This document shows positions 6,937 through 13,949 of a stretch of 64,000 bases of DNA, in pieces. The notes beneath the pieces were generated by a model. It had not been told where the DNA came from, ran no database searches, and saw only the letters and a program-made list of their open reading frames with translations. The stretch comes from CAWCDJ01 sp963796485 (GTDB lineage Bacteria; Acidobacteriota; Terriglobia; Bryobacterales; Bryobacteraceae): positions 558,001 to 622,000 of the forward strand of contig CAWCLV010000004.1 of assembly GCA_963796485.1 (NCBI GenBank), written 5' to 3'. Position 1 is the first letter of the stretch; each line of letters starts with the position of its first letter. Both the position numbers and the translations under genes were made by a program.

Positions 6937-8544
6937 TCACACGGGCAGCGAGTTCTGCCGGAAGATCTCCTGCCAGACTTGCGGAAAAGCGCTGGACGGG
7001 TCCTGCACTTGTAGAAATGCGGTCCCGTCCGGCAGACTGTTTCGAATTCCTTCCGAGTCCTGCTCCGTCTCCGGAACCACCAGCGAAATCAGCCCGGCCG
7101 AAAGCGCAACCCGCAGGGCCGGGCGAAGATCGCCACTCCCCTCGATCACCACCACGTGGCACCCGCGTTCGAAGAGTTCCCGCTCCAGTTCGTGCGCCGT
7201 CCGGTGCTCGCGCGCCGGCAGACAGATCACCAGCGGCGGATGTCCACTGGCGCGCCGGCGCTCTTCCGACGTGACCCGCCCGGAACGCCGGGCGTCCGAT
7301 TTCGGCGCCGAGATCATTCCGGCACCCAGCGTTTCGTTGGAGATCGGGTCGATCAGAATGAATGCGCCGGTTGCCCGGTTCTTACGATATGGGTCGAAGA
7401 AAATCGGGTGCTGCGTTTCCAGAGACACCGTGCCGATCTCGTTCAGATGTAGCAGGCCCGCCTTGACGCGGGCATTTACTACTTGTGTCGTGTGCTTGAG
7501 CAGGTAAGACCGGTTCGGCTCGAGAGGCTTGTCGTTCATCCAGACCATGCCTGCCTCGAAGCGCCTCCCGGCATGCGGTTGGTCCTCCGGTTTTACCAGC
7601 ATGTCGCCGCGGCTGACGTCGATTTCCTCCTCCAGGCAGATGGTGACGGACATCGGCGCGAACGCCTCTTCGAGTTCACCGTCCCAGGTGACGAGGGAGT
7701 GAACGCGGCTGGTTCGGCCCGACGGAAGCACGCGGACAGTGTCGCCCCGGCGGATGACCCCCGACGCGATCTGCCCGGCAAAGCCCCGGAAATCCAGGTC
7801 CGGACGGATCACTGCCTGCACGGGGAAGCGGAAGTCCTTTAGATTTCGGTCGTTGGCGATGGGCACCGTTTCCAGGTGCTGCAGCAGGCTGGGGCCGTCG
7901 TACCACGGCGTCCGCTGGCTGCGGTGCACGACATTATCCCCCTCCAGTGCGCTAATGGGGATGAACTGGAGGTCGCGGGCGCCCAACTCTCTGGCGAGGG
8001 TCTCCATTTCGGCCCGGATGCCTTCGAACACCTCCCGGCTGAAGCCGACCAGGTCCATCTTATTGACAGCTACTACAAGATGCGGAATTCCGAGTAGCGT
8101 GGCGATCTGCGCGTGCCGCCGGGATTGCGGGAGCACCCCGAGACGGGCATCCACCAGGATGACCGCCAGGTTCGCGGTCGAGGCGCCGGTCGCCATATTG
8201 CGGGTATACTGCTCGTGTCCGGGAGTATCGGCGATGATGAACTTGCGGCGGGGCGTTGAGAAGTAGCGATATGCTACATCTATAGTAATTCCCTGCTCGC
8301 GCTCGGCCCGCAGGCCGTCGGTGACCAGCGAGAGATCCAGGCCATTAGTCGTCTGGTTGCGCGTCGCTTTGCGGATGGAAGCCAGTTGGTCTTCGTAAAC
8401 ACCCTTGGAATCGTAAAGGAGCCGCCCGATGAGGGTGGACTTGCCGTCGTCCACGCTACCCGCGGTAGTGAACCGCAGCAGCTCGGTTTCCGACGACGCC
8501 AGCAGCCATTCCTCGGCATTCCATTCAGCAACCGCCGCAGCCAT
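6937..8544 (-). CDS. cysN: Sulfate adenylyltransferase subunit 1 with a degenerate APS-kinase-like C-terminus
   Basis: The GTPase subunit of ATP sulfurylase, which with CysD makes adenosine 5'-phosphosulfate from ATP and sulfate at the cost of GTP hydrolysis. The G-domain motifs are intact: GSVDDGKST (29-37), DTPGHEQYTRNM (about 105), and VAVNKMDL. Elongation-factor-like beta-barrel domains follow up to NETLGAGM near residue 410. The last 101 residues (435-535, from HPPLVICLPA) are extra relative to plain CysN. They resemble the APS-kinase part of CysNC fusions (compare ELERELFERGCHVVVIEG with the helix and strand after the kinase P-loop), but the GxxGxGKS/T loop is absent. I infer a vestigial kinase domain. 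The start overlaps the cysD stop by one base (TAATG), so translation is coupled. Confidence 0.93.
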   Translation of the reverse strand: MAAAVAEWNAEEWLLASSETELLRFTTAGSVDDGKSTLIGRLLYDSKGVYEDQLASIRKATRNQTTNGLDLSLVTDGLRAEREQGITIDVAYRYFSTPRRKFIIADTPGHEQYTRNMATGASTANLAVILVDARLGVLPQSRRHAQIATLLGIPHLVVAVNKMDLVGFSREVFEGIRAEMETLARELGARDLQFIPISALEGDNVVHRSQRTPWYDGPSLLQHLETVPIANDRNLKDFRFPVQAVIRPDLDFRGFAGQIASGVIRRGDTVRVLPSGRTSRVHSLVTWDGELEEAFAPMSVTICLEEEIDVSRGDMLVKPEDQPHAGRRFEAGMVWMNDKPLEPNRSYLLKHTTQVVNARVKAGLLHLNEIGTVSLETQHPIFFDPYRKNRATGAFILIDPISNETLGAGMISAPKSDARRSGRVTSEERRRASGHPPLVICLPAREHRTAHELERELFERGCHVVVIEGSGDLRPALRVALSAGLISLVVPETEQDSEGIRNSLPDGTAFLQVQDPSSAFPQVWQEIFRQNSLPV

Positions 8545-9449
8545 TAGAAGTAGCCCTCCCGTTTCTTGAGTTCCATGGACCCGTCCTGGTCGTGATCGAT
8601 GATCCGGTTCTCCCGCTCCGACCGCCGGAACCCGATCATCTCCTCAATGATCTTGGGGACGGTATCGGCCTCGGAGCGGATCGCGCCGGTGCAGTAGGTG
8701 CAGCCGAGCGAACGCATGCGGCACATCACCATCTGCGGTTCCTCCCCCGGCAACCGCGGGATGTTGTGCTCCAACGGGAGCAGCGAATCGCCGCGCACCA
8801 GCACCGGCCGCGGTTTCGCGAAGTAAAGCGGCACCACCGGGATGCTTTCGACGTGAATGTAGTGCCACACGTCCAACTCGGTCCAGTTGGAAAGCGGGAA
8901 GACGCGGATGCTCTCACCCTTGTCGATTCTACCGTTGTAGAGATTCCAGAGCTCGGGGCGCTGATTCTTGGGGTCCCACTGGCCGAACGAGTCGCGGAAG
9001 GAGTAGACCCGCTCTTTCGCGCGGGACTTTTCCTCGTCGCGCCGCGCCCCGCCGAAGGCAGCATCGAAACCGCCCTGCTCCAGCGCATCGAGCAGCGCCC
9101 GGGTCTTCAGCAGGCCGCAGCATTTCTGGGTCCCCAGCCGGAAAGGGCTCGCGCCTTCCTGGATCGCCCGCGTGTTCGTGTGCACTATCAGCCGGGCGCC
9201 GATCGACGCGCAGAACCGGTCGCGGAACTCGATCATTTCCTGGAACTTGTATGTCGTATCGATGTGCAGCAGGGAGAACGGGATCGGTCCGGGGTGGAAG
9301 GCCTTCTGGGCCAGCCGCACCATCACCGAGGAATCCTTGCCGATGGAGTACAGCATCACCGGCCGTTGGAATTCGGCGGCGACTTCCCTGATGATGTGAA
9401 TGCTTTCCGCTTCCAGGGCTCGTAGGTGCGTCAACGTGCGGTCAGGCAT
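8544..9449 (-). CDS. cysD: Sulfate adenylyltransferase subunit 2
   Basis: The catalytic PP-loop subunit of ATP sulfurylase, 301 residues, the usual length. The PP-loop motif SIGKDSSVMV lies at residues 35-44. The family block FGGARRDEEKSRAKERVYSFRD follows, then LWNLYNGRIDKGESIRVFPLSNWTE and the conserved CTYCTGAI near the C-terminus. It forms a complex with CysN, encoded immediately downstream with a one-base TAATG overlap. A modest ribosome site, AGGAAC, lies eight bases before the ATG at 9449. The promoter must lie in the 42-base divergent gap with the M28 peptidase, which contains the tandem octamer at 9469-9484. Together with the reductase at the left edge this indicates assimilatory sulfate reduction. 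Confidence 0.96.
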   Translation of the reverse strand: MPDRTLTHLRALEAESIHIIREVAAEFQRPVMLYSIGKDSSVMVRLAQKAFHPGPIPFSLLHIDTTYKFQEMIEFRDRFCASIGARLIVHTNTRAIQEGASPFRLGTQKCCGLLKTRALLDALEQGGFDAAFGGARRDEEKSRAKERVYSFRDSFGQWDPKNQRPELWNLYNGRIDKGESIRVFPLSNWTELDVWHYIHVESIPVVPLYFAKPRPVLVRGDSLLPLEHNIPRLPGEEPQMVMCRMRSLGCTYCTGAIRSEADTVPKIIEEMIGFRRSERENRIIDHDQDGSMELKKREGYF

Positions 9450-9468
9450 GCTAGAGTTCCTGCTGAAC

Positions 9469-9484
9469 GGATATCAGGATATCA
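9469..9484. promoter_or_regulatory. Tandem GGATATCA octamer between cysD and the M28 peptidase
   Basis: GGATATCA occurs twice head to tail with no spacer in the 42-base gap between divergent starts at 9449 and 9492; each copy contains the palindrome GATATC. Its position makes it a candidate regulator-binding site, but no known operator is recognised. Confidence 0.3.
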
Positions 9485-9491
9485 CGTAATC

Positions 9492-11084
9492 ATGATCAAG
9501 TCTATCTGGATAGTCGTGATTGCCGCGTCGGCGGTATTCGCGCAGGACGGTGCCATTTCCGCGGCCCGCATCCGGGAACATACGAAATTCCTCTCGAGCG
9601 ACCTCCTGGAAGGCCGCGGCGTCGGCGTGCGCGGCGGGGACCTCGCCACCGAATACATTGCCACGCAGTTGGCGCTGGCCGGGGCGCAACCTGCCGGCGA
9701 CAACGGAACCTATTTTCAGAACGTCCCGCTGGTAGGCGTGGAGACGCAGCCGGCGGCCACGTTATCCGCCGCCGTGTCCGGCAAGAGTGTCGATTTCCGC
9801 TGGCTCGACGACTTCGTCGGAGTCAACCCCTCGCAAAAAGAAATGGACCGGTTCGAAGGCGACGTGGTCTTTGTCGGCCACGGCATCACCGCACCCGAGT
9901 GGAAGTGGGACGACTACAAGGGCGTGGACGTCGCCGGCAAGATTTTGCTCATTTTCACCAACGAGCCTCCCTCGGACGACCCCAGGTTTTTCGATGGCCG
10001 CGCGCTCACTTATTACGGCCGCTGGACCTACAAGTATGAGGAAGCGCTGCGCCGCGGCGCCAAGGGCGCAATCATCATCCACACCACTCCGACCGCGAGC
10101 TACGGATGGAATGTGGTGCGCAACTCGTGGGGCCGCGAGACTCCCTTCCTGAAGCTCGGGCCGAACGAAAAGGCCCTCTCGTTCCAGGGATGGATCACGC
10201 GGGAGGCGGGCGACCGCATGCTGGCGCTGGCCGGCAGGTCTGTCGATGAACTGCTGGCCGCGGCGGACAAGCCGGATTTCAAGCCGGTCGATCTGCGGAT
10301 TCGGGTCAGCGGCGCAATGCCGTCCAAGGTGCGCGAAATGCAAACGCGCAATGTCGCGGCAATCGTCCCGGGCAGCGACGCCAAACTGAAGGACGAAGCC
10401 GTCATTTTCAGCGCGCACTGGGACCACCTGGGGATCGGCACCCCGGTCAACGGCGATGCCATTTATAACGGCGCGATCGACAATGCCACCGGCTGCGCCG
10501 TCCTGTTGGAGTTGGCGCACGCCTGGGCGCAGCTTGAGCCGAAGCCCAGGCGTTCTGCGCTGTTTCTCGCCGTAACCGCGGAAGAGGGGGGACTCAAAGG
10601 ATCGGAATATTATGCCGTGCACCCGCTGATTCCAGCCGCCAAGACCGCTCTCGACCTGAATTACGACGCGCTGTACCCGTGGGGGCGCGCGAAAGACGTG
10701 GTCCTGACGGGGGCCGAGCGCACTTCCGTCTGGCCGCTCGCGCAGCAGATGGCGGCGCGCATGAATCTCGCGATCTCTCCGGATGATGCGCCGGAAGCGG
10801 GGCACTACTTCCGGTCGGACCACTTTTCGTTTGCGCACGCCGGCATCCCGGCGTTTTCGATCGGCCACGCCACGGAATTCGCGGGCAAGCCCGAAGGCTT
10901 CGGCCTGAAAGCCTACCAGGAGTACAACAGCAAGCACTATCATCAGCCGTCGGACGAGTTTCAGGCGGATTGGGATTTTACGGCTTTGCGCCAGGCGGCG
11001 GAATACGGCTTTTTGCTGGGGCGGGACGTGGCGAACCAGGAGAAGCTGCCGGGCTGGCGGCCCGGAGACGCGTTCCACCGGTAG
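9492..11084 (+). CDS. Secreted M28-family zinc aminopeptidase with PA-like insert
   Basis: A 530-residue exported metallopeptidase. Residues 1-18 (MIKSIWIVVIAASAVFAQ) form a signal peptide. A protease-associated-type region (about 100-230) contains GAKGAIIIHT. The M28 catalytic domain shows the two-zinc ligand set in order: His in SAHWDHLG (about 307), Asp in GAIDNATG (about 330), the Glu-Glu pair in TAEEGGLKG (about 361), Asp in NYDA, and His in FRSDHFSF (about 442). It probably acts in the periplasm or outside, releasing N-terminal amino acids from peptides. The ATG at 9492 is chosen because it begins the signal peptide; the frame is open upstream into cysD but without coding character. The ribosome site is weak. 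It is followed 37 bases later by a small secreted protein. Confidence 0.9.
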   Translation: MIKSIWIVVIAASAVFAQDGAISAARIREHTKFLSSDLLEGRGVGVRGGDLATEYIATQLALAGAQPAGDNGTYFQNVPLVGVETQPAATLSAAVSGKSVDFRWLDDFVGVNPSQKEMDRFEGDVVFVGHGITAPEWKWDDYKGVDVAGKILLIFTNEPPSDDPRFFDGRALTYYGRWTYKYEEALRRGAKGAIIIHTTPTASYGWNVVRNSWGRETPFLKLGPNEKALSFQGWITREAGDRMLALAGRSVDELLAAADKPDFKPVDLRIRVSGAMPSKVREMQTRNVAAIVPGSDAKLKDEAVIFSAHWDHLGIGTPVNGDAIYNGAIDNATGCAVLLELAHAWAQLEPKPRRSALFLAVTAEEGGLKGSEYYAVHPLIPAAKTALDLNYDALYPWGRAKDVVLTGAERTSVWPLAQQMAARMNLAISPDDAPEAGHYFRSDHFSFAHAGIPAFSIGHATEFAGKPEGFGLKAYQEYNSKHYHQPSDEFQADWDFTALRQAAEYGFLLGRDVANQEKLPGWRPGDAFHR

Positions 11085-11121
11085 GCCTGTGGTACGCTTT
11101 CAGGAAGCGGAGGGCAAAATT

Positions 11122-11646
11122 TTGAATCGGAAAATACTCATCGTGAGCGTTTCGGCTCTGGCCGCCATGGCGGTTTGGGCCCAGGCACCAAGGACGCCGG
11201 GCAAGGCCTCGATGCTCCACCCGGAAATGACTGTGGGCAGCGGCACCTGGAGCAAGCCCGCCGCCGTGATCGGCGTCAAGCCGGAACAGCCATGGACTGC
11301 CACGACCATCGCGGCGGGCGTCGATAAGAAGCCCCAGCCCGGACACGTCATCACCAGGGTCGGCGAGATCGTGGATTTCTCCTGCTACATTCAACTGGGC
11401 AAGCACGGTGAGAAGCACCGGTCCTGCGGCCAGAAATGCGTACAGAACGGGCAGCCGATCGGCCTGCTAACCGAGAACGGCACACTATACATGCTGATGC
11501 CCGAAGAGCACGATCCCCGGCGCGACGGCGGCGTGGACGCGAGAGCTTCCGCCTCCGAGCACATGGGCCACATCGTCCAGGTAAGCGGCACGGAAGCTTC
11601 GGTCAACGGATATCACGCCATCTACGTCCAGGGCCTGACGAAGTAA
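11122..11646 (+). CDS. Small secreted conserved protein, function unknown
   Basis: A 174-residue exported protein with a signal peptide at residues 1-21 ending AVWAQ. The mature part carries a compact conserved-looking block: VDFSCYIQLGKHGEKHRSC, then GQKCVQNGQPIGLLTENG, TLYMLMPEEHDP and a C-terminal HIVQVSGT segment. The Cys-His-Cys-Cys spacing resembles small secreted proteins suspected of metal or redox binding with an OB-like fold, but I cannot name the family with certainty. The start is a TTG at 11122 with GGAGGG (11109-11114) seven bases upstream; a GTG at 11089 in the same frame lacks this. It lies just after the M28 peptidase and may share its transcript. Confidence 0.72.
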   Translation: MNRKILIVSVSALAAMAVWAQAPRTPGKASMLHPEMTVGSGTWSKPAAVIGVKPEQPWTATTIAAGVDKKPQPGHVITRVGEIVDFSCYIQLGKHGEKHRSCGQKCVQNGQPIGLLTENGTLYMLMPEEHDPRRDGGVDARASASEHMGHIVQVSGTEASVNGYHAIYVQGLTK

Positions 11647-11770
11647 TTCAAAAACACCTCCTGGATCTTAGCGAGCGGCGACCGCACGCCAGGGGGTGCG
11701 CCGCAGCAGGCGCGAGTGCGTGCGCCAGATAGTTTTCACAATCGCGGGATTCTGTGGAAGCCGCTGAGGC

Positions 11771-11832
11771 CCGCTTCCTAACGGTCGCGGCTCTGCGCGA
11801 ACCGCCACAGAGCGGCGTCCGTCAGGGAGCGG
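11771..11832. repeat. Dispersed palindromic repeat (family A), full inverted pair
   Basis: Two 24-base arms (11771-11794 and 11809-11832) are inverted copies with four mismatches around a 14-base loop. The left arm read on the minus strand contains AGAGCCGCGACCGT, as at 57820-57843. This is the best-preserved stem of the family. It fills much of the 237-base gap between a secreted-protein gene and the 3' end of the next, where I see no gene. Confidence 0.65.
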
Positions 11833-11883
11833 GCCGAGTGCAGCGCACGATCCCTGCGGTGACGAACGCGCGGGCGAACCGGT

Positions 11884-13158
11884 CTACGGCAGCCGCACCA
11901 CCGAGAAGTTTCGGAGCGTGAGCGTATCGCCCGGCTGCGTCAGCTTGCCTGCGAAGTCGATAGTAATGCCGCCGGCCCACGCATCCGAAGAGGATGCCAC
12001 TGCGGCGGCAAAGGGCAGAACCGTGCCCCAGGATTCGGCGCTCCACTTCGCGCCGGCCGCGAGAAGTGCCGCGCCGGCCCGGCCCGCAGCCAGCACGTCT
12101 CCGGCTGCTGCGTCGCGGTGCAGCACAGTCGTGCTTCCCCAATGAATTTCGAAGCTGAACCCCGCGGCCGTGCCCGCGTGTTCAAAATCAAAGCGGATCT
12201 CGACACGGTCGCCGGGAGTCAACAGTCCCGCCGGTATGGAGCAGGCCCCGAGACTGGCTAAGCTCGCCGTGTTGGTCGCGGCGCCGATTCCGCTGCACAG
12301 CACCTGGGGGGCGGGGTATAACGAAGAACTGCTATCGTCCGATCCCGACTGCCGGTAAGAAGCCAGCAGCGTGTCGCCGGGTTGAGGCACCGCGCCCGAA
12401 ACAAACTGGACGGTGCGGCCGGTGATGTTGAAATCGAAGCCCGCCTTCTGAAGCAGGCCGTTCCGGTATAGAGTCAGGCTTGTCAGCGGTTCGGGAGTCG
12501 CGGTGAGCGAGAACGTGGAATTGGCTCCATCGACAACGCCGGAGAGAACGTCCGCGTCCACGAAAGACGGCGGTTGCACTCCGCAAGGTCCGGATGTGCC
12601 GTCTACCCGGACGCAATCCGAGTTGCTGCCGGTGACGGATTCGATCGCGCCGCCCGCGTTGACCAGGGCCACGCGGCCAGCTGCGTAGCCCGGCCCTTTG
12701 ATCGGCCGGGCGCCGAGATCGGCGACAAGGCCCACGATGTCCGTTTCCTGAGAGGTGGTGCCGCCGGTCGTGGTATCCGCGGCCGAATTGCCGGTTGCGC
12801 CGGCCACCCTTACGTCGCGCAGCCGGACTGCCTGGCCGCTGGAGGGAACCGACCAGGTTTCCTGAAACTGGATCCGGCCATCGCTGTTATAAGTCACCTG
12901 ATAGTAGGTTGCGGGAGTGCTGGTTGTCGTAGGCACGAGTTGCACGCGCAGGTTGCCATCCACCACTTTGACGGTGGTGCTCTGGGTCACGATCGCCGAG
13001 TTGTCCATCGCCTGAAAACTGTTCCAGGTGATGGTCAGCGAGCCGTTGAAACGGGTGCCGTCTGCTTTGTAGAGAACGTCCTGAACGGTCGTGAGCGGCG
13101 GCGCGGCAACCGCGGCAGCCGCGGCCAGGACGCCGGCGAGAAATAGTCGGGAACGCAT
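11884..13158 (-). CDS. Secreted protein, adhesin- or tail-fibre-like composition, function unknown
   Basis: A 424-residue exported protein. The signal peptide is MRSRLFLAGVLAAAAAVAAP. The mature protein is rich in Thr, Ser, Gly and Val. An N-terminal beta-rich module (about 20-110) begins TTVQDVLYKADGTRFNGSLT and contains VPTTTSTPATYYQV. A TTTGGTTSQETD linker comes next, then a middle module with SVTGSNSDCVRVDGTSGPCG. A region like phage or glycan-binding proteins follows (TPEPLTSLTLYRNGLLQKAG, then QPGDTLLASYRQSG), and a C-terminal jelly-roll-like stretch. GGAGG lies four bases before the ATG. An intrinsic terminator immediately precedes that ribosome site, so expression may depend on antitermination. 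I do not recognise a named family. Confidence 0.75.
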   Translation of the reverse strand: MRSRLFLAGVLAAAAAVAAPPLTTVQDVLYKADGTRFNGSLTITWNSFQAMDNSAIVTQSTTVKVVDGNLRVQLVPTTTSTPATYYQVTYNSDGRIQFQETWSVPSSGQAVRLRDVRVAGATGNSAADTTTGGTTSQETDIVGLVADLGARPIKGPGYAAGRVALVNAGGAIESVTGSNSDCVRVDGTSGPCGVQPPSFVDADVLSGVVDGANSTFSLTATPEPLTSLTLYRNGLLQKAGFDFNITGRTVQFVSGAVPQPGDTLLASYRQSGSDDSSSSLYPAPQVLCSGIGAATNTASLASLGACSIPAGLLTPGDRVEIRFDFEHAGTAAGFSFEIHWGSTTVLHRDAAAGDVLAAGRAGAALLAAGAKWSAESWGTVLPFAAAVASSSDAWAGGITIDFAGKLTQPGDTLTLRNFSVVRLP

Positions 13159-13169
13159 TTTGCCTCCGG

Positions 13170-13203
13170 AAAAGAAAAAGCCCGTGCCGGAATGGGCACG
13201 GGC
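13170..13203 (-). terminator. Intrinsic terminator inside the leader of the secreted-protein gene
   Basis: A perfect 9-base stem GCCCGTGCC/GGCACGGGC (13180-13188 with 13195-13203) with a 6-base loop is followed, on the minus strand, by TTTTTCTTTT (13179-13170). The U-run ends three bases before the GGAGG of the gene starting at 13158. It could simply end the transcript from the gene at 13353-13949, or act as an attenuator for the downstream gene. Confidence 0.8.
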
Positions 13204-13352
13204 GTTGGGGGAAAGTTCTTACCGTCCACAGTTTAGCGTCGGGACTCGCCGCCGGACGCGGTTCCGGAGGGCCCACCACGGCGCAAGCCTAAGAAAACAG
13301 GCGGTCCGCCGACCAATAGAAAAATCGCGAAGCGCCGTGACCGACGCCTGGG

Positions 13353-13949
13353 CTAGTGCAGGGGAAGCTCGAAGTAAAAGAGTTGCTTGCCGGTTCCCGC
13401 TTCCGTCAACCCGTTCAGATAAATGGTCGAACCGGTCTGTAGCCCCGTCTGGAAATAGAAGAAACCGCTGGCGCTTTGGCCGGGGGGAAGCATCCCTGCG
13501 GAAAACGAGCGCCCCTCGATCTCCCAGGCATCGAGCGGATTCTTTTTCCCTTTCAAAGCTTTGATCTTGCCGGCGGGGCCGGGCATCATATTGGGCCGCT
13601 GCGGCCCCCGCAGGTATCGGACGTCACGGGCGGGCGTCGCCTCGACGCGGCTATTGCCGGGCCCGACGTACTCGGCGGTCATCTTGTCCAGCCGGATGCT
13701 CTTGTTCCCGTCGTTTTGAATCACCACCAGCACCGGAAGAATGCCGTATTGATACGGGTTGAGCTTGCCGAAGGCCACGCTGACCTTCTCGCCGGAGTCG
13801 TAAGGCTCGGCTCCGATCGTGACCTGCTCATTGGTTTGGTGATTCTTGAAGCTGGCCGCGGGCGCGGCGCGGAAAGGCGCGTCCTTGTCCGCGGCGAACG
13901 CCGCCGCTATACTCAATAGAAGAACCAAACGTTTGAAAACAAAAGGCAT
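13353..13949 (-). CDS. Secreted protein of unknown function
   Basis: A 198-residue exported protein. The signal peptide is MPFVFKRLVLLLSIAAAFAA. The mature region looks like an immunoglobulin-like beta-sandwich: VTIGAEPYDSGEKVSVAFGK, then GILPVLVVIQNDGNKSIRLD (a typical Ig-like strand pattern) and GQSASGFFYFQTG. A basic KIKALKGKKNP segment lies in the middle. No catalytic motif is seen. Its start (ATG 13949) lies inside the first codons of the divergent WaaA-LpxK gene, so the two share a very small control region. Transcription towards 11884 would meet the terminator at 13170-13203. I do not recognise a named family. Confidence 0.72.
   Translation of the reverse strand: MPFVFKRLVLLLSIAAAFAADKDAPFRAAPAASFKNHQTNEQVTIGAEPYDSGEKVSVAFGKLNPYQYGILPVLVVIQNDGNKSIRLDKMTAEYVGPGNSRVEATPARDVRYLRGPQRPNMMPGPAGKIKALKGKKNPLDAWEIEGRSFSAGMLPPGQSASGFFYFQTGLQTGSTIYLNGLTEAGTGKQLFYFELPLH

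Noticed and set aside
13204..13352. A known riboswitch in the leader upstream of 13158
   Set aside because: I could not match the conserved bases of the cobalamin, c-di-GMP, SAM, TPP, glycine or SAH classes; only the terminator is certain.
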